Of a stretch of DNA of 64,000 nt, positions 44,253 through 53,047 are shown in pieces (position 1 is the stretch's first letter; each line of letters opens with the position of its first letter). The notes beneath the pieces are model-generated. The model was not told where the DNA came from, did not search any database, and worked only from the letters and a program-made list of their open reading frames with translations. The position numbers and the translations under genes are program-made. The stretch comes from Micromonospora sediminicola (lineage in GTDB: Bacteria > Actinomycetota > Actinomycetes > Mycobacteriales > Micromonosporaceae): NCBI RefSeq assembly GCF_900089585.1, contig NZ_FLRH01000004.1, positions 1,543,001 through 1,607,000 of the forward strand. The letters are read 5' to 3'.

Positions 44253-45431
44253 ATGAGCTTCTCGACGCTGGCCGTGGTGGTGCTCTGCCTCGCCGCGGGC
44301 GGCGCGGTGGGCTGGCTGGCGGCCCGCGGGCGGGCCGCGGCCGACGTCGCCCGCCTGGAGGCGACGCTGGCCGCCGCCCAGGCCGGCGAAGGGCGGCTGG
44401 AGCAGTCCATGCGGGCGCTCAGCTACGAGGCGACCGCGCAGTCACAGGAGGCGGTGGCGCGCGCGGTGGCGCCGCTGCACGACACGCTCCGCCGCTACGA
44501 GCAACGCGTCGCCGAGCTGGAGCGCGACCGGGTCGACGCCTACGCCGAGCTGCGTGAGCAGGTGCGCTCGATGAGCGCGGTCTCCGGCGAGCTGCGCACC
44601 GAGACCAAGCAGCTGGTCGCCGCGCTGCGCGCGCCGCAGGTGCGTGGCCGGTGGGGCGAGCACCAGCTCCGGCGGATCGTCGAGGCGGCCGGCCTGCTGG
44701 AGCACTGCGACTTCAGCGAGCAGGTCACCGCCGCCACCGACCAGCAGGGGGTCCGCCCCGACCTGGTGGTGCGCCTGCACGGCGGGCGCACCGTGGTGGT
44801 CGACGCGAAGGCGCCGTTCGACGCCTACCTGACCGCGATGGAGGCGCGCGACGAGCGCGGGCGCGACACCCACCTCGACGCGCACGCCCGGCACCTGCGG
44901 GCGCACGTCGACGGTCTCGCCGCCAAGTCCTACTGGTCGGCCTTCGACCAGACCCCCGAGTTCGTGGTGCTGTTCGTGCCGGCCGACCCGTTCCTCGACG
45001 TGGCGTTGCAACGCGACCCGACGCTGCTGGAGCACGCGTTCGCCCGCAACGTGGTGCTGGCCACGCCGGCCACGCTGGTGGCGCTGCTGCGCACGGTGGC
45101 CTACTCCTGGCGGCAGGAGGCGCTGGCGCGCAACGCGGCGACCGTCCACTCGCTGGCCCGCGAGCTCTACGGGCGGCTGTCCACCCTGGGCGACCACGTC
45201 GGCAAGCTGGGCAGTTCGCTGAGCGGCGCGGTGACGGCCTACAACCGCGCGGTCGGCTCCCTGGAGGCCCGGGTGCTGGTCAGCGCCCGCAAGCTCGCCG
45301 AGCTGGGCGTCTCCGACGACGAGCTGCCCACGCCGGCGCAGGTCGAGCTGGCCCCCCGTCAGCCGCAGGCGCCCGAGTTGCTGGGCCGGCCGTCCACATC
45401 GGCCGAACGGTCAGCAGACATCGACGTTTAA
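44253..45431 (+). CDS. rmuC: DNA recombination protein RmuC
   Basis: RmuC limits rearrangements at short inverted repeats and has a PD-(D/E)XK nuclease-like core. The 392-residue protein begins with a membrane helix (about 4-23), continues with a coiled coil (to about 125), and then the core with GRWGEHQLRRIVEAAGL, VVVDAKAPFDAYL and FVPADPFLDVAL. Layout and length are typical. No ribosome-binding site is obvious before the ATG, but this start alone gives the anchor helix. Confidence 0.93.
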   Translation: MSFSTLAVVVLCLAAGGAVGWLAARGRAAADVARLEATLAAAQAGEGRLEQSMRALSYEATAQSQEAVARAVAPLHDTLRRYEQRVAELERDRVDAYAELREQVRSMSAVSGELRTETKQLVAALRAPQVRGRWGEHQLRRIVEAAGLLEHCDFSEQVTAATDQQGVRPDLVVRLHGGRTVVVDAKAPFDAYLTAMEARDERGRDTHLDAHARHLRAHVDGLAAKSYWSAFDQTPEFVVLFVPADPFLDVALQRDPTLLEHAFARNVVLATPATLVALLRTVAYSWRQEALARNAATVHSLARELYGRLSTLGDHVGKLGSSLSGAVTAYNRAVGSLEARVLVSARKLAELGVSDDELPTPAQVELAPRQPQAPELLGRPSTSAERSADIDV

Positions 45432-45440
45432 CACGGCGCA

Positions 45441-45579
45441 CGTGACGACGACGGCCGATCCGTGTCACGGAGTGGTCACAAACCGATCCCGGGTAGTGAC
45501 ACATCTCGTCACGGCACGAAGGATCTGCGTCACACGTGCCCTGTCTTCTGAAGGGCCCTGTTCTCTGGAGGAAGAGAAC
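45441..45579 (+). promoter_or_regulatory. Upstream region of the subtilisin gene with GTCAC repeats
   Basis: GTGAC/GTCAC occurs six times between 45441 and 45533. GTGTCAC (45462-45468) and GTGACAC (45496-45502) form an exact inverted pair, a candidate operator. GGAGGA (45567-45572) is the ribosome-binding site for the GTG at 45580. A GAAGGGCCC segment at 45550-45558 recalls the repeat core but is isolated. Confidence 0.4.
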
Positions 45580-48500
45580 GTGAGTCAACCCCGCAATCGG
45601 AGCCGGCGCCCCTCCGCCGCGCTCTTCGCCTCGGTCCTCGCGGCCGGCGCCATGACCGTCGGGGGTGGCGCCGCGACCGCGAGCGCGGCCCCCGCCCCCC
45701 AGCCCTCGCAGCCGACCGCGGCGAAGGCCCTGGGCGCCCACGACGCCAAGCTGCTCGACGCGGCCGAGGCGAAGAACGCGCCGACCGTCACGATGATCAT
45801 CGCGGCCCGGAAGGGCTCGGCCAAGAAGGTCGTCGACGGGCTCAAGGGTCTCGGCGCCACCGTCAGCCAGCGGTACGACCAGGTCGGCTACGTGCTGGCC
45901 AAGGTGCCGACCGCGAAGGCGCTCAAGGCCGCCACGCTGCCCGGCGTCGCCGCCGTCGACCTCGACGAGACCATCAAGCTCCCCGACCCGGCACCGGAGG
46001 CCGCCCCGAACGGCGCCAAGGCCGCCGAGCAGGGTGAGACGCTGGCCGGCCCCGGCGGGGACACCGGCGCGGTCAACCCGTACATGCCGACCAACGAGAC
46101 CGGCGCGGAGGCCTTCAAGGCCGCGCACCCGACGTGGGACGGCCGCGGCGTCACCATCGGCATCATGGACTCCGGTGTGGACCTCGACCAGCCGGCGCTG
46201 CAGAAGACCACCACCGGCGAGCGCAAGATCGTCGACTGGGTCACCGCGACCGATCCGCTCGAGGACGCCACCTGGCGCGCGATGATCACCGAGGTGAGCG
46301 GCCCCACCTTCACCACGGGCACCGGCGCCTCGGCCCTGACCTGGACCGCGCCGGCCGGCACCTACCGGTTCAACACCTTCCGCGAGTCCATCACCGCGGG
46401 CAGCGACCCGGCCGGTGACGTCAACCGCGACGGCGACACCACCGACTCCTGGGGCATCCTCTACAACCCGGCCAACGGCGACATCCGGGTGGACGTCAAC
46501 CAGAACCGCGACTTCACCGACGACGAGGTGATGCGGCCGTACAAGGAGAAGTTCCAGGTCGGCCACTTCGGCACGGACAACCCGGCCACCGCCGTCCGGG
46601 AGCAGATCCCGTTCGTGGTCGAGTTCCGGCGCAACGTCGACACCACCCCGGTCGGCGGCCCCGGCCTGGTCGACTACGTCAACATCGGCATCATCGAGAG
46701 CACCCACGGCACCCACGTCGCCGGCATCACCGCCGCCAACGACATGCTGGGCAACAGCGCCTTCGACGGCGCCGCGCCCGGTGCCAAGCTGGTCTCCGCC
46801 CGCGCCTGCTCCTGGGGTGGCGGCTGCACCGCGGCGGCGCTCACCACCGGCATGGTGGACCTCGTGGTCAACCGCAAGGTCGACGTGGTGAACATGTCGA
46901 TCGGTGGCCTGCCGGCGCTGAACGACGGCTCCAACGCCCGGGCCGTCCTCTACAACGACCTGATCAACACGTACGGCGTGCAGCTGTTCATCTCGGCCGG
47001 CAACTCCGGCCCGGGCCTGAACACGGTCGGCGACCCGTCGGTCGCCACCGACGTGGTCAGCGTCGCGGCGAACATCAGCAAGGACACCTGGCTGGCCAAC
47101 TACGGCTCGGTGGTCCGCAAGGAGAACGCGCTGTTCAACTTCTCCTCCCGCGGCCCGCGCGAGGACGGCGGCTTCAAGCCGAACATCTCCGCTCCCGGTT
47201 CGGCCATCTCCACCGCGCCGACCTGGCAGGCGGGCAACCCGGTGCCGGAGGCGGGCTACCCGCTGCCCCCGGGCTACCAGATGCTGAACGGCACCTCGAT
47301 GGCCTCCCCGCAGGCCACCGGCGCCGCCGCGCTGCTGCTGTCGGCCGCCAAGGCGACCGGCGCGGGCGTCACCCCGGCCGCTCTGCGCCGGGCCGTCTAC
47401 ACCTCGGCCAAGCCGATCGCGGACGTCCCGACGTACGCCCAGGGCTACGGCATGTTCAACGTGCCGGGCGCGTGGAACCTGCTGGCCGCCGGCGTGCAGA
47501 CCCGCACGTACACCTCTGAGGCCGCGGTCTGCACCGAGCTGTCGCCGAACCTGACCCGCTACGACCGGGACTCCGGCACGTTCGTGCCGAACCCGAACGT
47601 GGGCACCGGCATCTACAACCGGTGCGCCGCCGACCGGGGTGGCCAGACGGTCAAGAAGAGCCGCACCTACGACGTCAAGCTGACCCGGACCAGCGGCCCG
47701 AACAAGAGCGTCAAGCACCTGCTCGGCCTCCGCGGCAACGACGGCACCTTCTCCGTCCGCTCCGAGGTGTGGCTGCCGCTGAACAAGACCGTCACCGTCC
47801 AGGTGAAGGCCAAGCCGATGACCACCGGCGCGCACGGCGCGATCCTGACCGTCGACGACCCGGCCACCTCGGTGGTCGACTTCGAGGTCGCCACCGTCGT
47901 GGTCGCCTCCAACGCGGTGAGCGCTCCGGCCTACTCCTTCTCGGCCGAGGGCTCGGTCGAGCGGAACAGCTTCACCTCGTACTTCGTCACGGTTCCGCAG
48001 GGTGCGGGCGCGCTCCAGGTCAACCTGTCCGGCATCGCGACCGGCTCGCAGACCCGGTTCATCGCCATCAACCCGTACGGCGTGCCGGTCGAGAGCACCG
48101 CGAGCACCGCCTGCTACACCAACTTCTCCGACGCCGCCGCCTGCAAGCCGCAGGAGCGGGACTACCAGAACCCGATCCCGGGTGTCTGGGAGATCGAGGT
48201 GGAGTCGCGGCGCACGTCGCCGGCGCTGGACAACCCGTTCCAGCTGCAGGCGCGGGTGCAGGGCGTGAAGGTCGAGCCGGCCGTGGTCCAGCTGCCGGCG
48301 GTCACCGCCGGCACGCCGACCCCGGTGAGCTGGAGCCTGACCAACACGTTCGGCCCGGTCCGGGTGACCGGCGTCGGTGGGCCGCTGTCCAGCGTCCGCG
48401 CCGAGCGGCCGACCATCACCGAGGGCGCCACGCAGGAGTACACGGTGGACATCCCGGCCGGGACCACCTCGTTCTCCGCCCGGATCGGCAACACCTCCGA

Positions 48501-48882
48501 CCTGGGCGCCGACCTGGACCTGTACATCTTCCGCGGCGCCACCGAGGTGGGCCGGTCGGCCGACGGCGACTCGGAGGAGGCGGTCACGCTGAACAACCCG
48601 GTCGCCGCCACGTACCGGGTGGTCATCGAGGGCTACGCGGTCGCCGCGGGCGGCACGGCGTACGACTACCGGGACTCGTTCGCGTCCCCGGCGCTGGGTT
48701 CGCTCTCCGCGCCGTCCACGCCGCTGTTCCTGCCCAACGGCGGCACCGCGACCCTGACCGGTTCGGTGACCGCGCTGAGCACCCCGGCCGCCGGTCGGGA
48801 GCTCTTCGGTGACATGGCCGTCACCACCGTCGAGGGCGCGGTCGTCGGCCGTGGCTCGGTGGAGATCAACGCGGTGAACTGA
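45580..48882 (+). CDS. Secreted subtilisin-like serine protease (S8)
   Basis: The 1100-residue exported protease has a signal peptide (about 1-37, cleavage near ASAAPA), an inhibitor-type propeptide (about 60-130), and an S8 catalytic domain with D197 (GIMDSGVD), H376 (STHGTHVAG), oxyanion N475 and S573 (NGTSMAS). The D-to-H distance is about 180 residues, far longer than in subtilisin; the insert contains acidic calcium-like loops (DVNRDGDTTD, DVNQNRDFTD). After the catalytic domain come beta-rich modules, including a PPC-like domain (DLDLYIFRGA). GTG at 45580 has GGAGGA 7 nt upstream. Confidence 0.93.
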   Translation: MSQPRNRSRRPSAALFASVLAAGAMTVGGGAATASAAPAPQPSQPTAAKALGAHDAKLLDAAEAKNAPTVTMIIAARKGSAKKVVDGLKGLGATVSQRYDQVGYVLAKVPTAKALKAATLPGVAAVDLDETIKLPDPAPEAAPNGAKAAEQGETLAGPGGDTGAVNPYMPTNETGAEAFKAAHPTWDGRGVTIGIMDSGVDLDQPALQKTTTGERKIVDWVTATDPLEDATWRAMITEVSGPTFTTGTGASALTWTAPAGTYRFNTFRESITAGSDPAGDVNRDGDTTDSWGILYNPANGDIRVDVNQNRDFTDDEVMRPYKEKFQVGHFGTDNPATAVREQIPFVVEFRRNVDTTPVGGPGLVDYVNIGIIESTHGTHVAGITAANDMLGNSAFDGAAPGAKLVSARACSWGGGCTAAALTTGMVDLVVNRKVDVVNMSIGGLPALNDGSNARAVLYNDLINTYGVQLFISAGNSGPGLNTVGDPSVATDVVSVAANISKDTWLANYGSVVRKENALFNFSSRGPREDGGFKPNISAPGSAISTAPTWQAGNPVPEAGYPLPPGYQMLNGTSMASPQATGAAALLLSAAKATGAGVTPAALRRAVYTSAKPIADVPTYAQGYGMFNVPGAWNLLAAGVQTRTYTSEAAVCTELSPNLTRYDRDSGTFVPNPNVGTGIYNRCAADRGGQTVKKSRTYDVKLTRTSGPNKSVKHLLGLRGNDGTFSVRSEVWLPLNKTVTVQVKAKPMTTGAHGAILTVDDPATSVVDFEVATVVVASNAVSAPAYSFSAEGSVERNSFTSYFVTVPQGAGALQVNLSGIATGSQTRFIAINPYGVPVESTASTACYTNFSDAAACKPQERDYQNPIPGVWEIEVESRRTSPALDNPFQLQARVQGVKVEPAVVQLPAVTAGTPTPVSWSLTNTFGPVRVTGVGGPLSSVRAERPTITEGATQEYTVDIPAGTTSFSARIGNTSDLGADLDLYIFRGATEVGRSADGDSEEAVTLNNPVAATYRVVIEGYAVAAGGTAYDYRDSFASPALGSLSAPSTPLFLPNGGTATLTGSVTALSTPAAGRELFGDMAVTTVEGAVVGRGSVEINAVN

Positions 48883-48899
48883 GTCACCTGTCGTAACAC

Positions 48900-48934
48900 G
48901 GAAGCCCGCCTCCCGACGAGGGAGGCGGGCTTCC
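48900..48934 (+). terminator. Terminator after the subtilisin gene
   Basis: A perfect 15-bp stem (48900-48914 with 48920-48934, GGAAGCCCGCCTCCC) with a GACGA loop is followed by GCCTTTT. It also lies past the stop of the convergent lipoprotein gene. Confidence 0.88.
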
Positions 48935-48954
48935 GCCTTTTCCGCGAGACGGGG

Positions 48955-49359
48955 TCAGGCCGGGCGGGCGGACTCGACCACGAACGGGGTGCCCTGCTGG
49001 CAGGTGGTCATCATGCCCGGCTCGGGCCGGCCGGTGACCTCCACCTTGGCACCGGCCTTGAGCAGGTCGCGCGGACCGCCGACCAGGAGGTGGTCGTCGA
49101 GCAGGAGGCAGTTCGGCTCCACACCGGCCCGGATCGTGCCGGTGATGGTGGTGCCACCGACGCCGGGTGGCGTGGACGGGCCGCCCTTCCAGGTCGGGTT
49201 CGGGCGGCTGGGCGTCACGCTGGGCACGGGATCGGGCTGGCTGGTCACCGGGGCGGCTCCCGTCGGGCTGGGGCTGGCGGGCTCGTCGCCGGGTCCGGCG
49301 CAGGCGGTCAGCGCGACACCGGCGAGGAGGGCGACGAGCACCGTCCGAGGAGTCTTCAT
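48955..49359 (-). CDS. Small putative lipoprotein
   Basis: The 134-residue product has a signal with lipobox LTAC (C20), a Pro/Ser/Thr linker, and a C-terminal beta-rich domain of about 75 residues with two cysteines (NCLLLDD, TTCQQGT) that may form a disulfide. The end resembles small OB-like domains, but no family is recognised. It is downstream of ispH on the same strand with a 38-nt gap. Confidence 0.72.
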   Translation of the reverse strand: MKTPRTVLVALLAGVALTACAGPGDEPASPSPTGAAPVTSQPDPVPSVTPSRPNPTWKGGPSTPPGVGGTTITGTIRAGVEPNCLLLDDHLLVGGPRDLLKAGAKVEVTGRPEPGMMTTCQQGTPFVVESARPA

Positions 49360-49397
49360 GGTCGGTTGGACGCGGCGGGCGGCCGATCCGTTCCCGG

Positions 49398-50384
49398 TCA
49401 GCCGCGTGCCGCGGCGGCCTTCATGTCGCGCTTGAGCTCCTGCGGCAGCGAGAAGGTCAGCCGCTCGTCGGCGGTGGTGACCTCCTCGACGTCGGCGAAG
49501 CCGCGCTCGGCCAGGCGCGCGAGCACCTGCTGGACCAACTCGTCGGGCACGCTCGCGCCGGAGGTCACACCCACGGTGCGGGCCCCCTCCAGCCAGGCGT
49601 CGTCGATCTCGTCGGCGAAGTCGACCAGGTGACCGGCGCGGGCGCCGGCGTCCAGCGCCACCTCGACCAGCCGGACCGAGTTCGACGAGTTGCGCGAGCC
49701 GACCACGATCACCACGTCGCACTCCGGGGCGATCTCCTTCACCACGTGCTGACGGTTGGAGGTCGCGTAGCAGATGTCGTCGCTGGGGGGCGACTGGAGC
49801 AGCGGCAGCCGTTGCTTGAGCCGGGCCACGGTCTCCAGCGTCTCGTCGACCGACAGCGTGGTCTGGGAGAGCCAGACCACCTTCTCCGGGTCGCGCACGG
49901 TGACCTTGTCGACCCCGTCCGGGCCGTCGACCAGCTGGATGTGGGCGGGGGCCTCACCGGCGGTGCCGATGACCTCCTCGTGCCCCTCGTGGCCGATCAG
50001 CAGGATGTCGTAGTCCTGCTGGGCGAACCGTCGGGCCTCGTGGTGCACCTTGGTGACCAGCGGGCAGGTGGCGTCGATCGCCCGGAGCGAGCGCTCCTTG
50101 GCCTGCTCGTACACCTCGGGGGCCACGCCGTGGGCGGAGAAGATGACGGTGGCGCCCTCCGGCACCTCCTCGTTCTCCTCCACGAAGATCGCGCCCTTGG
50201 CCTCCAACGTCCGCACCACGTGCTTGTTGTGCACGATCTGCTTGCGGACGTAGATCGGCGCGCCGTAGAGCTTCAGCGCCTCCTCGACGGTCTGCACCGC
50301 CCGGTCCACACCCGCGCAGTAGCCGCGGGGGTTGGCCAGGAGCACGCGCTTGCCGGTCCGGGGAGTCGTCTCAGCGTCAGTCAC
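49398..50384 (-). CDS. ispH: 4-Hydroxy-3-methylbut-2-enyl diphosphate reductase
   Basis: IspH carries out the last step of the non-mevalonate isoprenoid pathway, making IPP and DMAPP. The 328-residue protein has the three iron-sulfur cysteines C23 (GYCAGV), C108 (DATCPL) and C206 (DICYATSN), and the catalytic region VIFSAHGVAP. GTG at 50384 is 6 nt after a TACCAT -10 box. It is divergent from xseA, as in other actinobacteria. Confidence 0.96.
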   Translation of the reverse strand: MTDAETTPRTGKRVLLANPRGYCAGVDRAVQTVEEALKLYGAPIYVRKQIVHNKHVVRTLEAKGAIFVEENEEVPEGATVIFSAHGVAPEVYEQAKERSLRAIDATCPLVTKVHHEARRFAQQDYDILLIGHEGHEEVIGTAGEAPAHIQLVDGPDGVDKVTVRDPEKVVWLSQTTLSVDETLETVARLKQRLPLLQSPPSDDICYATSNRQHVVKEIAPECDVVIVVGSRNSSNSVRLVEVALDAGARAGHLVDFADEIDDAWLEGARTVGVTSGASVPDELVQQVLARLAERGFADVEEVTTADERLTFSLPQELKRDMKAAAARG

Positions 50385-50390
50385 CCGCCC

Positions 50391-50396
50391 ATGGTA
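50391..50396 (-). promoter_or_regulatory. Leaderless -10 box of ispH
   Basis: TACCAT on the minus strand lies 6 nt before the GTG at 50384. Confidence 0.5.
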
Positions 50397-50470
50397 CGTG
50401 GCCGCCTCCGGCCGGCCGGAGCGCGACCGGAGCAGGGTCGGGGCTCGCCGGCGATGTCGGTCCCGGGCCG

Positions 50471-50476
50471 TAGGGT
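50471..50476 (+). promoter_or_regulatory. Leaderless -10 box of xseA
   Basis: TAGGGT is 6 nt before the GTG at 50483. It supports translation of the repeat-rich N-terminus of XseA. Confidence 0.5.
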
Positions 50477-50482
50477 GGGCGG

Positions 50483-51793
50483 GTGAGCGCGGGTGAGGCG
50501 GGGCGGAGCACCCCCCAGGGGCGGAGCACCCCCCAGGAGCGGAGCACCGCCCAGGAGCGGGGCACTCCCCAGGAGCGGGGCGCGCCCCCGGAGCGGAGCA
50601 CGTCCGAGGAGCCGTGGCCGGTCCGGGTGGTCAGCCAGAAGGTCGGCGCCTGGATCGCCCGGCTCGGCTGGGTGTGGGTCGACGGTCAGGTGGCGCAGAT
50701 CAGCCGCCGTCCCGGCGCCACCACCGTCTTCCTCACCCTGCGTGACCCCTCGGCCGATCTCAGCCTGACCGTCACCACCAACCGGGACGTGCTCGACGCG
50801 GGCGCTCCGGAGCTGCGTGAGGGCGCCCGGGTCGTGCTGCACGCCAAGCCCGAGTTCTATGCCGCGCGGGGCACGCTCAGCCTGCGCGCCGACGAGATCC
50901 GCCAGGTCGGCCTGGGTGAGCTGCTGGCCCGGCTGGAGAAGCTCAAGAAGCTGCTCGCCGCGGAGGGGTTGTTCGACCGGTCGCGCAAGCGGCGCCCTCC
51001 GTTCCTGCCCGGTCGGGTCGGTCTGATCACCGGGCGGGCCTCGGCGGCCGAGCGCGACGTGCTGACCAACGCCCGGCGCCGCTGGCCGGCGGTCGAGTTC
51101 CGCACGGTCAACGTGGCGGTGCAGGGGCCGAGCGCCGTGCCCGACATCGTCGGCGCGCTCAAGGCGCTCGACGCCGACCCGACGGTCGACGTGATCGTCA
51201 TCGCCCGGGGCGGTGGGAGCATCGAGGATCTGCTGCCCTTCTCCGACGAGGCGCTGTGCCGGGCGGTCTTCGCCTGCCGCACCCCGGTGGTCAGCGCGAT
51301 CGGCCACGAGACCGACGCGCCGCTGCTGGACTACGTGGCCGACGTGCGCGCCTCCACCCCCACCGACGCGGCGAAACGGATCGTGCCCGACCTGACCGAG
51401 GAGGTCCGCCTCATCGGGCAGGCCCGGTCGCGCCTGGAGCGGGCGGTGCGCAATCTGGTCGACCGCGAGCAGCACCGGCTCGACCTGTTCCGCTCCCGTC
51501 CGGTGCTGGCCCGACCGCAGGTGATGGTCGACCAGCGGGCCGTCGACGTGACCGCGCTGCGGGACCGCGCCGGCCGGTGCCTGGACCACCGGTTGAGCGG
51601 CGCCGCCGACGACCTGCGCCACACTCTCGCTCGGCTGCGCGCGCTCTCCCCCGCGGCCACGCTCGACCGCGGTTACGCCATCGTGCAGCGCGGCGACGGC
51701 CACGTGGTCCGCGCGGCGTCCGAGGTGGCCAAGGGCGATCCACTGCGGGTACGCCTCGCCGAGGGCGAGCTGACCGCCACCGTCGACGGTTGA
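50483..51793 (+). CDS. xseA: Exodeoxyribonuclease VII large subunit
   Basis: ExoVII degrades single-stranded DNA to oligonucleotides. The 436-residue subunit has an N-terminal OB fold (PWPVRVVSQKVGAWI onward) and the nuclease core with LITGRASAAERDVL and IVIARGGGSIEDLLPFSDE, then a coiled-coil C-terminus for XseB binding. Residues 8-43 are six imperfect hexapeptides (RSTPQE type) encoded by an 18-bp tandem repeat at 50504-50611, absent from typical XseA. A downstream start that skips it is not obvious. xseB follows. Confidence 0.94.
   Translation: MSAGEAGRSTPQGRSTPQERSTAQERGTPQERGAPPERSTSEEPWPVRVVSQKVGAWIARLGWVWVDGQVAQISRRPGATTVFLTLRDPSADLSLTVTTNRDVLDAGAPELREGARVVLHAKPEFYAARGTLSLRADEIRQVGLGELLARLEKLKKLLAAEGLFDRSRKRRPPFLPGRVGLITGRASAAERDVLTNARRRWPAVEFRTVNVAVQGPSAVPDIVGALKALDADPTVDVIVIARGGGSIEDLLPFSDEALCRAVFACRTPVVSAIGHETDAPLLDYVADVRASTPTDAAKRIVPDLTEEVRLIGQARSRLERAVRNLVDREQHRLDLFRSRPVLARPQVMVDQRAVDVTALRDRAGRCLDHRLSGAADDLRHTLARLRALSPAATLDRGYAIVQRGDGHVVRAASEVAKGDPLRVRLAEGELTATVDG
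50504..50611 (+). repeat. Six 18-bp tandem repeats in the 5' end of xseA
   Basis: Six units of CGGAGCACCCCCCAGGAG type run without interruption and keep frame, giving RSTPQG, RSTPQE, RSTAQE, RGTPQE, RGAPPE and RSTSEE. Degeneracy increases toward the 3' end. Confidence 0.93.
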
Positions 51794-51806
51794 GGAAATG
51801 GTACGG

Positions 51807-52019
51807 ATGACTGAGAAGACCAAGGACGAGCAGCTCAGCTACGAGCAGGCCCGCGCCGAGCTGGCCTCGGTGGTGGAGCGGCTGGAGGCGGGCGGCACCT
51901 CGCTGGAGGAGTCGCTGGCGCTCTGGGAACGGGGCGAGCAGCTCGCCGGCGTCTGCCAGCGGTGGCTGGACGGCGCTCGCGCCCGCATCGACACCGCCCG
52001 GCAGAAGACCGAGGAGTGA
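51807..52019 (+). CDS. xseB: Exodeoxyribonuclease VII small subunit
   Basis: The 70-residue XseB binds XseA to form ExoVII. It contains the typical LSYEQARAELASVVERLEAGG and SLEESLALWERGEQL regions. ATG at 51807 is chosen because GAGGA (51792-51796) is 10 nt upstream; the ATG at 51798 would be too close to it. It lies 13 nt after xseA. Confidence 0.93.
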   Translation: MTEKTKDEQLSYEQARAELASVVERLEAGGTSLEESLALWERGEQLAGVCQRWLDGARARIDTARQKTEE

Positions 52020-52021
52020 CC

Positions 52022-52091
52022 GTGGGCCCGCCTGCGCGCGCCGCTCGGCCCTCCGCCGGGAGGGCCGAGCGGTCCCGGGAGGCGGGCCCAC
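52022..52091. terminator. Nested double-stem bidirectional terminator
   Basis: An outer 12-bp stem GTGGGCCCGCCT (52022-52033 with 52080-52091) encloses a perfect 14-bp stem CCGCTCGGCCCTCC (52041-52054 with 52059-52072) with a GCCG loop. It lies between convergent xseB and the lipoprotein gene. No T-run is present. Confidence 0.75.
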
Positions 52092-52113
52092 CTCCCGGGA
52101 CAGCGAGCGCCGG

Positions 52114-52956
52114 TCAGCTGAACAGGTTGTAGAACTCCGGCGGCGCCTCGACGACCTGGTCGGCCGGCGGCTTCTGGGCCGCGGCGGCGTTGCCGTAGTC
52201 GGTGTAGGTGATCTTCAGATCCTGCGCGGCGCTCTGGCCGGCGGCCGGGATCTTGAGCACCATCTCACTGAGCCGGCCCTGCGGGTCGACCTTGGCGGTG
52301 AACGGCACCGACTGGGCCTGCGCACCGAGTGCGGTGATCACGGCCGGGTCGAGCGAGCCCGCCTCGGCGGCCTTCGACACGTCGACGGTGCCCTCGTACG
52401 CGCCCTCGCCGGTCTGCCGGACGTCGGTGACGCCCTGGGTGAGCACGGCACTGCCGGCCGGGTCCACCTTCTCGAAGTCGAAGCCCAGTGCCCGGTTGCC
52501 CTTGATCCGGTTCTGGTCGAGGTGCTGGTACTTGCCGAGGTTGAGGTTCTTCACGCCGGGGATCTTGGCGGCCGCCGTGCCGCCCAGGTCGAGCTTGACC
52601 CAGCTGTCCGGCTTGGCGTGGATGAGGTCCAGCTTCATCATCAGGTCCGAGGACGGGTCACCGATCGTCATCCGCATCTCGGCGCTCTGACTGGGCTCGT
52701 GCACCTGCCCTTCGGCGGTGGAACCGGCGCCCGTCATGGTGAACCGGAAGTTCCCCTCGCGGATCGCGTTGGTGGAGTCGAGCAGGGCCTGCTTGGCCGC
52801 GCTACTGGACCCGCTGGCGCTGGGGGCGACGCTGCCGGAGGCGCTCGGGGTCGCGGAGGCGTCGGAGGTTCCGGTGCCGTTGCTGTTGCAGGCCGCCAGG
52901 CCGGGAATGAGCAGCGCCGCGGCGAACGCGGTGGCGCTGAAGCGTCGTATCTTCAC
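52114..52956 (-). CDS. LppX/LprG-type lipoprotein
   Basis: The 280-residue product has a lipoprotein signal with lipobox LAAC (C23), a Ser/Thr/Ala linker and a beta-rich domain of the LppX/LprA/F/G type, recognised by YEGTVDVSKA and the FDFEKVDPAGS region. In mycobacteria these proteins carry lipids across the periplasm; here the ligand is unknown. GTG at 52956 has GGAGAGG upstream. It is monocistronic before the DUF4245 gene. Confidence 0.82.
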   Translation of the reverse strand: MKIRRFSATAFAAALLIPGLAACNSNGTGTSDASATPSASGSVAPSASGSSSAAKQALLDSTNAIREGNFRFTMTGAGSTAEGQVHEPSQSAEMRMTIGDPSSDLMMKLDLIHAKPDSWVKLDLGGTAAAKIPGVKNLNLGKYQHLDQNRIKGNRALGFDFEKVDPAGSAVLTQGVTDVRQTGEGAYEGTVDVSKAAEAGSLDPAVITALGAQAQSVPFTAKVDPQGRLSEMVLKIPAAGQSAAQDLKITYTDYGNAAAAQKPPADQVVEAPPEFYNLFS

Positions 52957-53047
52957 GTCAACCTCTCCAGGTGGGTCGTCCGGGCTCGATGTCCCGTCTG
53001 TTCCCTGAAGTGGCGTTGCGCAATCCCGCGTCACCCGGCCGTGCGTG

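Noticed and set aside
45550..45558. Further copy of the GGGCCC repeat before the subtilisin gene
   Set aside because: Only nine bases match and the flanking TTCTTAACGC is absent, so chance similarity is likely.
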